Assembly (NCBI GenBank): GCA_015143295.1
Contig: CM026565.1
Coordinates: 12,212,041 to 12,276,040, forward strand
Reading direction: 5' to 3'
Length of the DNA: 64,000 nucleotides
Source of the DNA: Tetracentron sinense
Lineage: Eukaryota > Streptophyta > Magnoliopsida > Trochodendrales > Trochodendraceae
In this document: positions 21,895 to 34,079 of the stretch, piece after piece
Layout: each line of letters opens with the position of its first letter
How positions within the stretch are numbered: the stretch's first letter is position 1
Notes under the pieces: generated by a model
Told to the model about the DNA's origin: nothing
The model's input: the letters and a program-made list of their open reading frames with translations, nothing else
Databases searched by the model: none
Program-made: the position numbers and the translations under genes

Positions 21895-22979
21895 ATAGTG
21901 CTAAAAATACAAAAAAAAAAGAGTCACCACCTATTTAGATTGTGAGGGAAAATAAGGTCCCTTAAAAGGTTGGATAAGGCTTTGGTCTGCAAAGAGAGTT
22001 CAAGGTAAAGATTCATTTGAGTCAGGGAAAGGCGTTAGGCACCCCTAAACTCTCATCCAGAGATGGTTACCTACTCCCTAAGTCTGAATTAATGTGGGGG
22101 AAACCATAAGAGAAGCTTGCATTTCATATATATGTTGACAGATGTTATATGAACAGTAATGTACAAATTAAAATAAGCAGGGACGAGATAGGGGCTCTAT
22201 CCTAGGTAAGCTGAACCCGATCAGGGTTGCCTATGTATCCACTGTTACTGGAATCAAGCTACACGTAGTTCCAGATGGTAGTTGATGGTTTGATTTGATT
22301 TATTGTGATTGCGGGTGTTTGACAAGCTGAGGTTGGTCTTTGGATGTTAGGGTGTTTTTCAATGGTTTGGGCTCTTATCCAGGAGCGCTTGGGCCTTTTA
22401 TGCTCTTACCGAAGAGTATCTGGATAGTTTTAGCTCATGTCAAGGAGCATTGGGTTAGGTTAAGGTTTGAACTAGGGATTCAACTAGGTGGGTAGGGTTT
22501 GAACCAAGGTTTGGAATGAGATTCGGACAGAGGTTCAACTAGGTCGGTAGGGTTTGAATCAAGGTTAGAATCGAGGTTCGGACAAATGTTCGGCTAAGGT
22601 AAGTGAGGTTTGAGCCAGAGTTTGAATCGAGGTTTGGATAGAGGTTCGGCTAAGGTAATTAGGGTTTAAATCAGGGTTTGAAACGAGATTCGGACAGAGG
22701 TTCAACTAGGTGGGTAGGGTTTGAACCAAGGTTTGAATCGAGGTTCGGACAGAGGTTTGGCTAAGGTAAGTGGGGTTTGAACCAGGATTTGAATCGAGGT
22801 TCGGATAGTGGTTCGACTAAGGTAAGTTCGGTTTGAACCAGGGTTTGACCCGAGATTCAGACAGAGGTTCGATAGGGTAGGCTAAATTTGAACTGATGTT
22901 CGGGCAGAGGTTCGACAGGGTAGACTATGTTTGAACCGAAGTTCAGGCAGAGGTGAAAGGAGATCTGGATAAAAATTTA
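21895..22979. other. old repeat flank with degenerate ~60-bp tandem repeats
   Basis: Continuation of the sequence at 9902-10698. From about 22440 to 22960 a unit of about 60-66 bases recurs some eight times, built from GGTTTGAACCAAGG, GAGATTCGGACAGAGGTTC and AACTAGGTGGGTAGG variants. The units are diverged, so the array is old. No ORF or domain is recognised. Confidence 0.6.
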
Positions 22980-25182
22980 TGTGGAAAACAGGATCCCCTA
23001 GATCTTAACATCATAGAAAGCATCAAAAACTATCTAAGAGTTTTAGTCATATCACATAGGTGAATGATGTTCACCGGTGAAGCTTAATCAACTCGAACCG
23101 TCAGAACTCTTTGTAGAGATTTCTCAGAAAAATACTAGAAGTTCGATCCTTGTTCTTCGCTATCCCCACAAAGCTTTAGAATCTCTCTTTGGAATTGTTG
23201 AAGCAAGAGGAAGAAGATGGATCAATGGTGTAGACCTTCTATCACCAAAAACACTAAGGTTCAAAACCCTATATTTGAAAATCCCAACTTAGAGCACCCT
23301 TGTAGCTTCACGAAAACCCTAGGGACTCTCCCTAGGGGCTCACGGTTTTTAGGGGAGAAGGGGAGAAAAAAATTCTGGAGAATTGTGTTGTGTATGGTCA
23401 AGGGGTGTTGGAGTATTTATAGAATAGGATCCAATCCTAATCCTACTCTAACTATACCTGATCCCTTAAAGAATAATTTAACAATAATAACTCTTATTAT
23501 TTATTAAATAATTCCTAGTTTATCTATGACTAGTCTAGTTATAGAAGACCTACTAACTAAGGAGTCATTCTAATAAGAGGGTTCCTTAATTAAAGGGATA
23601 AGTCAACAACCAACACATGGAAAATCCTAGTCAAACTAAGAAACCTGAACCACAAAGGGGGGGGGGGGGGGCGTGAGCATCAAGGGGGTGTGAGGTTTGG
23701 GGAGTGCAAGTCTCCTTGTTGCAATCCATATCCATTTTATCTTAATCCTAATTACAATCCAACCATTGGATTTAAATTCCATAATAAAAGGAATTATATT
23801 TTAACAATTATTCAATTAACCTAATCCTAATCCAATTAGGATTACTCTAAGGGGCGCCCAACCCTAGGGTTTTAATCCATGGGTTTGGGCCCATATTAAA
23901 GGTCTATATTAAATGGGTTTATGGATATGGGTCAAACCCATTTCCCCTTTAATTATGTTAATCAAATAATTACTAAAATAATTGCTAGATTTAAATTAAC
24001 AATTAATTTAAACCATAGATTAACTTTTAATCTATTTAATTAATGATTAACTTTTAATCACATAAATAATTGATTAACATTTAATCAATTATTGAGCTTG
24101 TATTTCTTATATGAGCATCTCCACAGATTGCTTTAGGACATTCTTACTCTAGCTTACCCAATGTTATCCCTTGACCCTAAACAGGAATTACATCAGAATT
24201 GCAAGTGACGTGAGACATCCATGTTGCAATTGAATTATAGTGTATGAACATTAACCAATACTGATCCCGCCACATGAAATTTTAAATTCAATTTATCCTT
24301 CCAAATACATTATCCCTAATAGGCCTTCAAGATTGAAATACTATCTAACTCATAGCCCATTCCACATCATCCGGGTTTCCAAGACTTATGATTAAGCCAT
24401 GAGAAACAATTTCTCATGAAATTTTTTTTGAGAAAATCCTTTAATAAGTATAATATCTTTTAATAAAATTATATTTCAAAACTTATTTTGATTTCAAAAT
24501 CACCTGCGCAGGATTTGAACTTAATCAACTGTCTTACCGGAAATTGGATAATCTCTCAAATTAATGTGCATGGATTTCTTGTTTGAAATTCATCATGACT
24601 TGAACAGCTTTCCTACTATTCAACTGTCACTATATTGTATTCCCTAAGTTAGAAAATACTATGGTGGAATCAAAACAATCAGATTACTGCTCAGTTATAG
24701 ATGAACTCATCAGATCTAAGGATCATCGAAACTGTTCAATGTGAATGAGAGACCAACTATCTAATACTATGTTTATGCAAGAGGTCTCTCATTTAATGCA
24801 ATCAGTCAGTGTACATTTAAGCACCTATATGCTGATGTGTAGTCTCCACTACAATAGTTCGAGATAGAACTACATCTCAACTATTGAGAACATCTAAGCA
24901 TTCTGGCAGCCATATTAGTGAAGTGTCCAGCTTCACTCATAGCTGTGACTATATAAGGTATAAGGAACCAGAAAGTTATATCTACTTGTGATAATCCGAT
25001 CACATAACTTTCCTACAATATATCCTATGGACCTTTATCGATATCTCATATCGTATAGATCATCACATGATCATGGTCAATTACCTATAATGAATACACA
25101 ATACATTTAGAAGAAGTCTTTATTAATCAAATTAATAAGATTCTAACAATCTAATTGACTTTTCTGGGCATCGTGTCTAACA
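22980..25182 (-). repeat. 3' LTR of the copia element (tentative left border)
   Basis: The LTR starts on the minus strand with TGTTAGACACGATGCCC at 25182, directly after the polypurine tract. A TG...CA partner end is found at 22980 (minus-strand …TTTTCCACA), giving about 2.2 kb; sequence changes to the tandem-repeat flank there. With no second LTR to compare, the left border is inferred. It holds a run of 15 G at 23657-23671. Confidence 0.6.
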
Positions 25183-25195
25183 ATCTCCCTCTTGC
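25183..25195 (-). promoter_or_regulatory. copia polypurine tract
   Basis: The minus strand reads CAAGAGGGAGATT just before the LTR TG. This is the usual purine-rich primer for plus-strand synthesis. Confidence 0.75.
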
Positions 25196-25203
25196 CCTAA
25201 AAG

Positions 25204-26352
25204 TCACTGTGTCATAGATTGTAATCCCATACTATCTAAGTGTGTTACAAACACTTTATCTGATAAAGCCTTGGTCATCAGGTCAACAACATTAAGTTGA
25301 GACCTAATCTTTGTAACAACTACATCTTGCCTGTCAATGATCTCACGAATGAGATGATACTTCCGCTCCACATGTTTCATCTTTTTGTGGCTCCTAGGTT
25401 CTTTGTTGTGGGCTACTGCATTGTTACTATTACAGGAGAGAGTGATAGGTTTAAGTGCTGAAGGAATATTTCCTAGCTCTTGCAAAAACATTCTGAACCA
25501 GACTCCTTCTTTTGCTGCATCTGAAGCTACAATATATTCTGCTTCTGTGGTGAGGTCAGCGATACTCTTCTGCTTTATGATGTGCCAACTGACAGCAGCA
25601 CCACCCAGTGTGAACACATACCTTGATGTGGAAGCTCTATTGTCCGGATCAGATTAGAAATCAGAATCAGTATATCCCAGTCCAACTAAATCTTCTGATT
25701 GAAAAGTAAGCACATAATCCCTAGTCCTTTTCAGGTACTTCATGATGTGTTTCACTGCAGTCCAATGATTAACACCTGGATTGCTTTAGAATCGACTAAC
25801 AACTGCCACTGCATGACAGATATCCGATCTAGTACATAACATGACATACATGAGGCTCCCAACTGCTGAAGCATAAGGGCACCTCTTCATCTGCTCGATC
25901 TCATCAGCTGATGTAGGGCCCATCTTTTTAGACAAAGTGACACCATGTCTGAAAGGAATGGGTGTTGTCTTACAATCACTCATACTATACCTAGACAATA
26001 TCTTGTCTATGTAGGAAGTTTGGCTCAATCCTAACATTCAGCATTTTCTATCTCTTAGAATCTTTATTCCAAGAATATAGGATGCCTCTCCCAAGTCTTT
26101 CATTGAGAAATGATGAGAAAGCCATATCTTGACTGATCATAACATCCCTACATCATTCCCAATGAGTAGAATGTCATCAACATATAGAATTAGGTATACT
26201 ACTGCTCTCCCACTGTCCTTCTTGTAAATATCAAAGAGAATGGGTTCTCAATATAAGCCAGGAATTAAAGACAGTATTAGATATTGTCCCGTAAGCTTAT
26301 AACAATATTGGAAGTGGAGGGACTGATCTGTAAACAAATCTTGAGATAGAAA
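25204..26352 (-). pseudogene. pol: copia pol 3' part: RT C-terminal half and RNase H
   Basis: On the minus strand the RT catalytic motif LILYVDDILLIGND lies near 26160-26200. It is followed by SQTSYIDKILSRYSM, the YASAVGSLMYVMLCTRSDI segment, and RNase H (VSWHIIKQKSIADLTTEAEY…SHKKMKHVERKYHLIRE) ending at the stop at 25204. At least two stops interrupt it (about 25656 and 25787). The stretch from 26246 to 26352 is also RT, though eroded; it joins across the solo LTR to 27620. Confidence 0.85.
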
Positions 26353-26356
26353 TACC

Positions 26357-27619
26357 TGTAAATAATTCTCTATTTTCTGGAGGTTAATCAGATTGTGTTA
26401 ATGGACATTAATTGTGATTGGTGGAAGTCCAAGGATATAGATAAAATTCTATGATCCTAATGGAGTATAGGAAAGGTGTTTCCTAGTAACAATGCTTTAA
26501 CCAAAAGGTTGAGTACTTGGTCCCACAACCGGAAATAGGAGATCCCTTTAGATCCCACACACAAAGACTTTCTTAAAGTATTTAAGTTAATGACTTATTA
26601 AATTAATTAATTTCTCTAAGAAATCACTATATGGTATAGTGAAGCTCTAAAAGGTGGAATCACATTTGATGTGAAAAACCAAATGGGTAGGACCCATTGG
26701 GAAATATTTTAAAAGAAAATTTAAATTGACCAAAAGGGGTTTAGAACCCATGGGGATGTGTGGGAGTGTGGCCCACCTAGGCTGGGACGCCCACTTCATG
26801 GAGGATTCTATTTTGTTAGTCAATAATTAATTTCTAATTAATTAAACACCTTATTGGATAAGGTTAGTTAGTTAGTTACTAATTAAAGATTTCTTGTTGG
26901 ACAAGGAGTCTATTAGTTTCTTGCTAATCAAGGAATCCTAATTGAATTAGGATAAGGATAAGATTAGTTGGACACTAAAGGATAAGATTAGTTTCTATTT
27001 TGATCAATCCTAATTAATTAAAGGAGAAACCAAATAGGAAACTAATTGAGGACTTCTAATTGGATTAGATAGTGGAGTCTTGGGTTGCAAGCAACCCAAG
27101 CATATCTTATTTAAAGGGTTGGACGTCCAAGCATGTGAGACATTCAATAATTTCCAGAATTTCTAGATTTTGAAATATCTCCTCTCCCCTCAATCTCATG
27201 CCCTCCCCTCTCAAATTAGAGGTGTACGGTTAGCCCCCTAATCCCCCTTTCTTGTTATCTTGTGTTCTTAGTTTTGAATATCAAGAAGAGATTCAAGAAC
27301 CCATTCTTGAATATAAAGATTGGATCTTTTAATCAAGAATCAAGAGCTGGAATTTTTGGAAGGGCCATTAGCTTCCATTAGAGAAAGCTTTAAAGAAAAA
27401 GAAGGTCTGTCTGGCTTGCGAAGGAGACTTGGCACTTTTGAATTTTTGCCGGTATCGCTTTTATCGTGGATTTGACTTAACATTTTCAAAGTCGCAAAGA
27501 TATTGTGATTTTTAATCTTATTGAATAAAATCAATTAGAATCTTAGTCAGATCTTGGGATTCGATGTATGCTCCCCCAAGAACTGTTTTTCTAAAATTAA
27601 AAAGAGGCATACTTTCACA
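26357..27619 (-). mobile_element. copia-type solo LTR in RT, 4-bp TSD TACC
   Basis: On the minus strand it begins TGTGAAAGTATGCC at 27619 and ends TTATTTACA at 26357, with TACC on both sides (26353-26356, 27620-27623). RT reading resumes on both sides. A second copy of this LTR family is at 48233-56842. The short target duplication could reflect a decayed fifth base. Confidence 0.75.
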
Positions 27620-28678
27620 TACCATGTTCTCCTGGTTAGGAGCAATGAAGCCCTCTAGTTGCTTCATATAGATGTCTTCATCTAACATTCCGTTAAGGAA
27701 AGCAGTTTTGACATCCATTTTCCATATCTTATAATCATGGTGTGTAGCTACAGCTAGCAATATCTTGATGGATTTGAGCATAACTACTAGAGAAAAGGTA
27801 TCCTCATAATCAACTCCTTGAATTTGAGTGTAATCTTTTGCAACAAGTCTAGCTTTATAGGTCTCCACGTTACCATCTGGTGGATCTGCTAAAGTCGAAA
27901 AGCCATGGTCATACATGGAATCTATTTTAGGATTCATGGCTTTATTCCATTGAGATCCATCTACATCTAATGTAGCTTCCTGATAACTATTAGGATTTGT
28001 ATCCTCATCATCATGGGTAACTAGATAAACCTCATTATTGTAATACTGAAGTCTATCTGGTGCTCTAGAAACTCTTTCAGACCTTTTTAGTGGAATAGAA
28101 TTAGGAGAATCATTAATAGAAGAATTAGGTTCAGTTTGGACATTGGCTGTGTTGTCTTTCATCTCATGAAATTCAACCTTCTTAAGGAGATCCATTTCTT
28201 CCTCCAAGAAAGTGGCATGAAGCCTAACAACTATTGTTTGGTCTGCCTTGGTGTAGAAATTGAAACCCTTAGTTTCTTTTGGATACCCTACAAAATTCCA
28301 TTTCTCTGTCGTAGATTCCAACTTAGTGGGTTCGAGTTTGCGAACAAGCGCAAGACAACCCCATACCCTTAGATGTTGTAAACTAGGTTTTCACCCAGTC
28401 CACAATTCATAGGGTGTAACCGGAATAGACTTAGATGGAACCCGGTTCAGAATATAAATGGCAGTTTGTATAGCATATCCCCAAAGATATGAAGGAACAT
28501 CGGCTTGGCTCATCATAGAATGAACCATATCTAATATGGTCCAGTTTCTTCTTTCAAAAACTTCATTTTGTTGAGGAGAGGTAGGACTTGTCCATTTCGA
28601 GATAATCCCATTATCCCTTAAGTAATCCATAAATTCGTTGGTGAGGTATTCACCACCTCGGTCTGATCGAAGTGTCTT
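27620..28678 (-). pseudogene. pol: copia pol middle part: end of integrase and first half of RT
   Basis: The integrase end reads TLRSDRGGEYLTNEFMDYL (second Asp of DDE), SPTSPQQNEVFERRN (Glu region) and SYLWGYAIQTAIYILNRVPS. RT follows with ETYKARLVAKDYTQIQGVDY and WKMDVKTAFLNGMLDEDIYM before the solo LTR. Frame breaks near 28322-28391 separate the two. Upstream integrase is found at 33193-33599 on the other side of the 28679-33192 insertion. Confidence 0.87.
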
Positions 28679-29191
28679 CGTAGAACACCGGAACTTTTGT
28701 CCATGTATTGGAACCCATGCCAAGGCTTTAACCCTTTCTAATCTTCCATTCCTATGAAATGAGAAATTGGAAGGTTTTCCTAAGTCGGATATGTTAAAAA
28801 AATCCGAGTTGCTAAACTCCATTTACGGATCAGTTAAATCTAAGGCTAATTTGGTCAATAAATAAAGAGGAATTTGAAGATTCTAAAATGCCAGAAATTT
28901 TCATTTTCGAATGACAAATCCAATGCAAGTTGAATCATCAAAATCCGATGAACGAGTCAAAAGTTATGGCCGAAATACGAAAACAGGAAAATCTAGAAAA
29001 TTTCCACAAGTGTTATGAATGATCGTACAGACCTCATGAATGATCGTAGGTGAAGTTATGATCGATCGTAGGTTCTCAGAAATGGCCAAAACTCTTTCTA
29101 AACGTTATGATCGATCGAAAAGAACCTACGTTCGATCATAGATCGCAAACCCAAAATTTTATTTCAGGATTTTTAGGGTTTCTACTCTTTG

Positions 29192-29202
29192 CATATAAAT
29201 AG
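29192..29202 (+). promoter_or_regulatory. TATA box of the LTR promoter
   Basis: CATATAAATAG lies about 50 bases downstream of the last GATCGATC-type motif in the solo LTR 28679-33192. It indicates that the palindrome cassette is upstream promoter (U3) sequence and that the hairpins and micro-ORF further on are in the transcript. Confidence 0.6.
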
Positions 29203-29422
29203 GGATTACCTTTGGGGGTTTATGGTTTACCCTAAACCTAGAGATAGTCCTTAAGAGATTGAGAGAGAGGGAGAATTTCTAAGAGAGGGTTTTCATCCTT
29301 GAGGAGAGATTGAGCAAGTGGGTGACCTAGATCACTCCCAAATCCTTGGATTCTTCAAATCCAAGGCAAAGCACGCAAGGAGCACCTCCTCCAACCTCAG
29401 TAGCAACTCCGCCCATGTTTTT

Positions 29423-31685
29423 TGTCGCGACCCAAAACCCACCCTACGAGTTAGAGTGAATCTTGGACGACTTAATCATGACTTACATGACTTGCTTGAT
29501 GAACCAACCTGCAAAACTCGCAGAACATATACAATAGAGGATAACAGCGGAAGCATAACTATAAAACACAGCGGAAGTCTAACAAACCTCTAAGTATATA
29601 CACATGGTCCAAGTTAACACAAAAGAAAACAAAACAAAGAAAGTGCGGACATGCCCGCCAAAATACATGGATATAATCACTCATGCTCACCCACAACTAA
29701 TCCACTCGGAGTCTAACACCACCTACTGATAACCCTCTACGGGAGGTTCCTCCAAAGGTTCCTCGACGTACTCCTCCTCCACCCAAGGGCTAGGAGCACA
29801 AACATCAAATGGAGCCACAGCTCCCTCAGAACCTGCCGACATAAGAAGCACTGCTGAGCATGGAATACTCAGCGGGTACTAAATACTAACCAATAGTCAT
29901 AGCATGAGATAGCAATGCACACATAGATATATATAAAATAGGAACAGTTCATATCATACAAGGAAGTAAAGTAGTTTGTAATCATGCTTGCATTCAGAAA
30001 GGCCGATAAAACCCTTGAAACCCTTGTGCACATGACTTGATTGGAAATAGCATTTCCGTGCTTGAAACTTGTCATGTTTGTCTTATCTTGTCATATCATG
30101 CGTGTCATGCCATGTCATGCTTGCTTGGAAAGTAAACTACTTGTGAGGGAAGGGAGACCCTTCTTCCTAGAATGATTATGCTTGTCATGCCATGTCTTGT
30201 CATGCTTACTCGGAAAAGTAAACTACTTGTGAGGGAAGGGAGACCCTTCTTCCTAGAATGCTCATGCTTGTCCTTTCACTTGTGAGATGTCCTTGTGAGA
30301 TGCACTTGCGAGGGAAGGAGACCCTTCTTATGATATGTATGCACTTGCGAGGGAAGGGAGACCCTTCTTATGAAAATGCATGATTGTCTTGTCCTTGCCA
30401 AAAGCGAGGTAAGACATATCGTAGGATATGCCCCACCTCTAAATCCCATTCTGGAAAACCTCGGTAAATCATGTCATGTATGTGTGCTCGTGAGGTCGTG
30501 TGCATACTTGCATTTGGAATTAAATATGGCATTTGAGTAATTCATAGCACATAACATCAATGATTTGAGCAATTTAATATTCATATCATTTAGGGAAAGC
30601 GAACAATCACACTATCATGACCCTAGCAATTTCCATAAACCTTATACATGCATTTTCTTAATTTATTATTCATTTTATTCACCTTGGCATTTCATCAAAC
30701 ATAGTGCATTCATTATTTATTAACCCTACAACATGCTTTTCTAGGTGGGTTTTACTCACATCACATATGTATGTTCATTATGGGTACAATGCCCTCCCCG
30801 TTCATCCATCACATCAATACACACGGCATCCAATCGCCTACATTCATCTCCATTCACCATTCATCATTCACCATTCACAACCCATCTCATAATACATGGA
30901 TATATAAAGGAACACAAAGAAAATAAAGGAAAAGAAGAACTATAACTAGGAGGGTAGCAAGAAGTACCGACTTTGACAAAAGAGGGAAGGAATCCCCTTC
31001 CAAAATGCACGTAAGTTGCTGCCCTAGCTTGGAACACGAGCTCCACGAATGCTTTAACCGAAATCTTGAAGAAATCGGGTTTGAGGTTGATCTAGGGTTT
31101 CAAAACCCCTTTGATTTCTCTCCAAAATGGAAACCTAGGTTTTGGAAAACCTTCTCCTTTCTCTCTATCTCTCAAAAGACTCTAAGGGTTGTGTATGAAC
31201 CCTCAAATGATCGGGCAAAGCCTTTAAGGTATGAGTGAAACGCCCAAAAGACGAAAACACCCTTAATGAAATTTCTGCAAAAACACGAGGACCGAGCGAT
31301 CGGTGGTTATGACCGATCGATCGGTTGCCTACTGAGCGATCGGTGTTTATGACCGATCGACCGGTCAAAAACTCACTCTCTGGAAAATTTCCCCATACAA
31401 AATTTCTGACCGTGCGATAGCTACCGATCGATCGGTTATGGACCGATCGATCGCTCTATGGACCGAGTGATCGGTTACCTACAGGTCCAGACTGTTTTGG
31501 CCATATCTTTTGACCCGCTCGTCGGATTTCGACGATTCAACTTGCGTTGGGTTTGTACTTCGAAAAGGAACATTTCTGACATTTCGGAATTTCCAATTTC
31601 TTCCTTATTTATTAATTGCACTACTTTAAAGGAAAAATGGCCACGAAAGGGACATGCATAAATGTCAAAAGTTTGGGACTCTACA
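29423..31685 (-). mobile_element. gypsy solo LTR nested in another solo LTR, TSD TTTTT
   Basis: On the plus strand TGTCGCGACCC starts at 29423 and GGGACTCTACA ends at 31685, with TTTTT on both sides (29418-29422, 31686-31690). The host LTR sequence is continuous across it. It carries an intact micro-ORF, hairpin repeats at 30138-30380 and a well-preserved cassette at 31285-31480 including the perfect palindrome ACCGATCGATCGGT at 31312-31325. Confidence 0.94.
29723..29842 (-). CDS. conserved LTR micro-ORF, 39 aa
   Basis: ATG at 29842, TAG at 29723-29725. It reads MSAGSEGAVA then PFDVCAPSPWVEEEYVEEP. It differs from the 10991-11110 copy at four residues (Ala to Val twice, Gly to Ser, and related changes) with additional silent changes, and has the same stem-loop before the ATG. 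Confidence 0.55.
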   Translation of the reverse strand: MSAGSEGAVAPFDVCAPSPWVEEEYVEEPLEEPPVEGYQ

Positions 31686-32772
31686 TTTTTCCTCATCTAT
31701 TGAAGGTCGGTACCTTGTGCTACCCTCCTCGTCATATTTTCTTTCCCTTTATTGCTATGCTTCTCTATTCCCTTGTTTTCACCTAAATGTTTTTCATGAT
31801 ATAAGATGGAATTAGTGAATGAAATGCCATATGGATATTGTGTTGTGATGAATGAAATGAGAAGGGCACTGTACCAATAATGAACACATGTATGTCATGA
31901 GCGTTAATCCATCTAGAAAATCAAGATATAGGCTTTAACCATAATGTACACACCAAGTATTTGATGAAATGCCAAGGTGAAGAATTATTTCTAGAAATGC
32001 ATGTATAAATTTATTTATTTTTCTATAATGGCATTAATATTACTCTAAATTGAAACGAATGCTATTCCATGTATTATTGAACTCTATGTCTCATGTTTAA
32101 TTCCAAGTGATAGCATGTACACAAAACCACAAGCACGACATGCATGACATGGTTTACCGAGTTTTCAAGACGAGTTTTATTCTCGATTCACGAACACCAT
32201 GACAAGGCCAAACATAAGGGTTGGTATGAGAGGTAGGGCATATCTTAAGATATGTTTTGCCTTGCTTTTGACAAGAACAAGAACTCGCCAAGCAATACTC
32301 CAAGCATGCATGTTTACTTTCAATGCATTTTCACTAAAGAGGGGTTTCCCCTCCCTCACAATTTGTGTCTCATTTAAGAAGAGGGGGTTCTAAACCATCC
32401 TCCCTCACAAGTAGCATGAGCATGTTTAATTTCCAGGCAAGCAAGCAAGGATGAGTATTTGCATTCATGACATGATAAGACAAGCAAGACATGGCATGAC
32501 ACAACAAGCAAGACATGACTCGACAAGACCAATAAGACAGAACATGATAAGACAAGTTTTTCAAGTACAAAAAGAGTATTTTAAGTCAAGTCAAGCACAT
32601 GATGATTTCAAGAGTTTTCGGACTTTGATGCGATGCAAGTATGAGATATAAACTGTTTACTTTCCTATCAATTATATGAACTGCTTCCTGCTTTATTTCC
32701 ATTATTATATTGCTTTAACTGTTGGTTAGTATTTGGTACCCGCTGAGTATTCCATGCTCAGCCGTACTTTTG

Positions 32773-32895
32773 ATGTCCACAGGTGTTAGTAGAGCGCCCG
32801 CTCCTTTTGACATATGTGCTCTCGGTCCATGGGAGGAAGAGGAGTACGTCGAGGAGGCCCCTACTGAGGAGCCTCATGTGGAGGGCTACTACTAG
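32773..32895 (+). CDS. conserved LTR micro-ORF, 40 aa
   Basis: ATG at 32773, TAG at 32893-32895. It reads MSTGVSRAPA then PFDICALGPWEEEEYVEEA and ends HVEGYY. Compared with the copy at 10991-11110, many third positions differ (GAC/GAT, CCT/CCA, GGT kept), while F, D, C, G, P, W, EEEY are kept. The upstream stem GCTGAG...CTCAGC is intact. Confidence 0.55.
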   Translation: MSTGVSRAPAPFDICALGPWEEEEYVEEAPTEEPHVEGYY

Positions 32896-33192
32896 GGGGT
32901 AGATTCTAAGTGAGTGGTGGTGAGCTTGAGAGATTTATACCCATTTGTTTTGGTGGGTATGTCTGCACCTTCTTTTGTTGATTTCACTTTGTACAAAACT
33001 TGGATCATGTATATACATAGGGGCTTTGGTTAGACTTCCACTGTGCCATGTTAGTGTATGCTTCCGCTATTTTATCCTCTATTGTATATGCTCTGAGTGT
33101 TTTGTAGGATGGGTTGTCAAGCACGTCATATAGGTCATGATAAGTCATCTAGGATTCACTCTAACTCCTAGGGTGGGTTTTGGGTCGCGACA

Positions 33193-34066
33193 GTCTTTAT
33201 GGATTTGTCAGTTTGATTCTCAACTTCTAATCTGAATTCTTTTAACTTTTCAAAAGTGTCAGATTTATGTTGCATCAAATAGATAAATCCATATCTAGAA
33301 TAGTCATTAGTAAATGTGACAAAATGCGGGTATTGTCCTCGTGCAACAATGTTAAATGAACCACATACATCACTATGTATTAGTCTTAACTTTTCTTCGG
33401 CTCTTCCTACCTTTTTAGGGTAAGGCTTCTTGGTCATCTTCCCTTCGAGACAAGACTGGCAAGTAGAGAGTGGTTCTACCTTCAGAACGTCAAGGGGACC
33501 ATCTCTTACTAACCTCTTGATCCTATCAAGATTAATGTGACCAAGTCTCTTATGCCAAAGAGAAGTAAACTCAGTGTAATGTCTCTTCATTCCAGACATT
33601 CTAGATTATGAGGCATTGTCACTTTGTAGACATTCATTATTTACCAAAGGGAATATTAAATAAAGATCATTAATAAGATTACCAGTAATCAAAACAATTC
33701 GATCTTTCTTAATTTCAACAATTGAATTAAAAATGATAGAGAATCCACAATGTAAGAGTCTAGATACTGAAATCAAATTACGATGTGCAGAAGAAGGCAC
33801 ATAAAAGCAGTCTTCTAAAATTAATGTATTTTCATTAGGTAAATAAAGAGTCAACAAGCCGATTGACTTCACTACAACATTTGCACTGAAGCCAACTTTA
33901 AGCTTCTACTCCTGTTTGGTCGGCTTTCTGGTTTCCTTGAACCCCTGCAAACAATTGCATACGTGTACAGTGGATCTAGAATCTACGCACCATGAGTTAG
34001 GAGGACCATCCAGAAAGTTAGACTCAACAGTAATCAATACTTCAAAGCATCTCATACCTTAAGTAT
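33193..34066 (-). pseudogene. pol: copia pol 5' part: protease remnant, GAG-pre-integrase, integrase N-terminus
   Basis: On the minus strand, protease-like sequence (VLILEDCFYVPSSAHRNLIS near 33790) leads into the GAG-pre-integrase motif LWHKRLGHINLDRIKRL. Integrase zinc binding ends CQSCLEGKM, and the first catalytic Asp is in LIHSDVCGSF, followed by VTFTNDYSRYGF. A stop at about 33600 and frame changes break it. It continues at 28678 beyond the solo LTR. Confidence 0.85.
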
Positions 34067-34079
34067 TGCCGCCACCCTT

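Larger units (their letters stand above)
28679..33192 (+). mobile_element. gypsy solo LTR in copia integrase, TSD GTCTT, itself interrupted
   Basis: The left border is CGTAGAACACCGG at 28679 (the TG is now CG); the right border is GGTCGCGACA at 33192. GTCTT flanks it at 28674-28678 and 33193-33197. Removing the nested LTR 29423-31685 leaves about 2.25 kb, similar to 49194-56597. The cassette here uses ATGATCGATCGTAGG-type palindromes (29020-29150) just upstream of a TATA box. CATGACA-type short repeats lie at 32455-32560. Confidence 0.93.

Noticed and set aside
23657..23671. Run of 15 G as a polypurine tract
   Set aside because: It lies inside the copia LTR, not before a TG border; probably a homopolymer, length uncertain.
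26246..27619. Larger copia LTR insertion reaching 26246 with loss of RT codons
   Set aside because: A TG...CA pair with TACC on both sides at 26357/27619 and RT-like sequence at 26246-26352 explain it without a deletion.
29020..29150. GATC clusters as bacterial Dam-type signals or contamination
   Set aside because: They lie inside typical plant LTRs with TSDs; plants have no Dam system and the motif extends beyond GATC.
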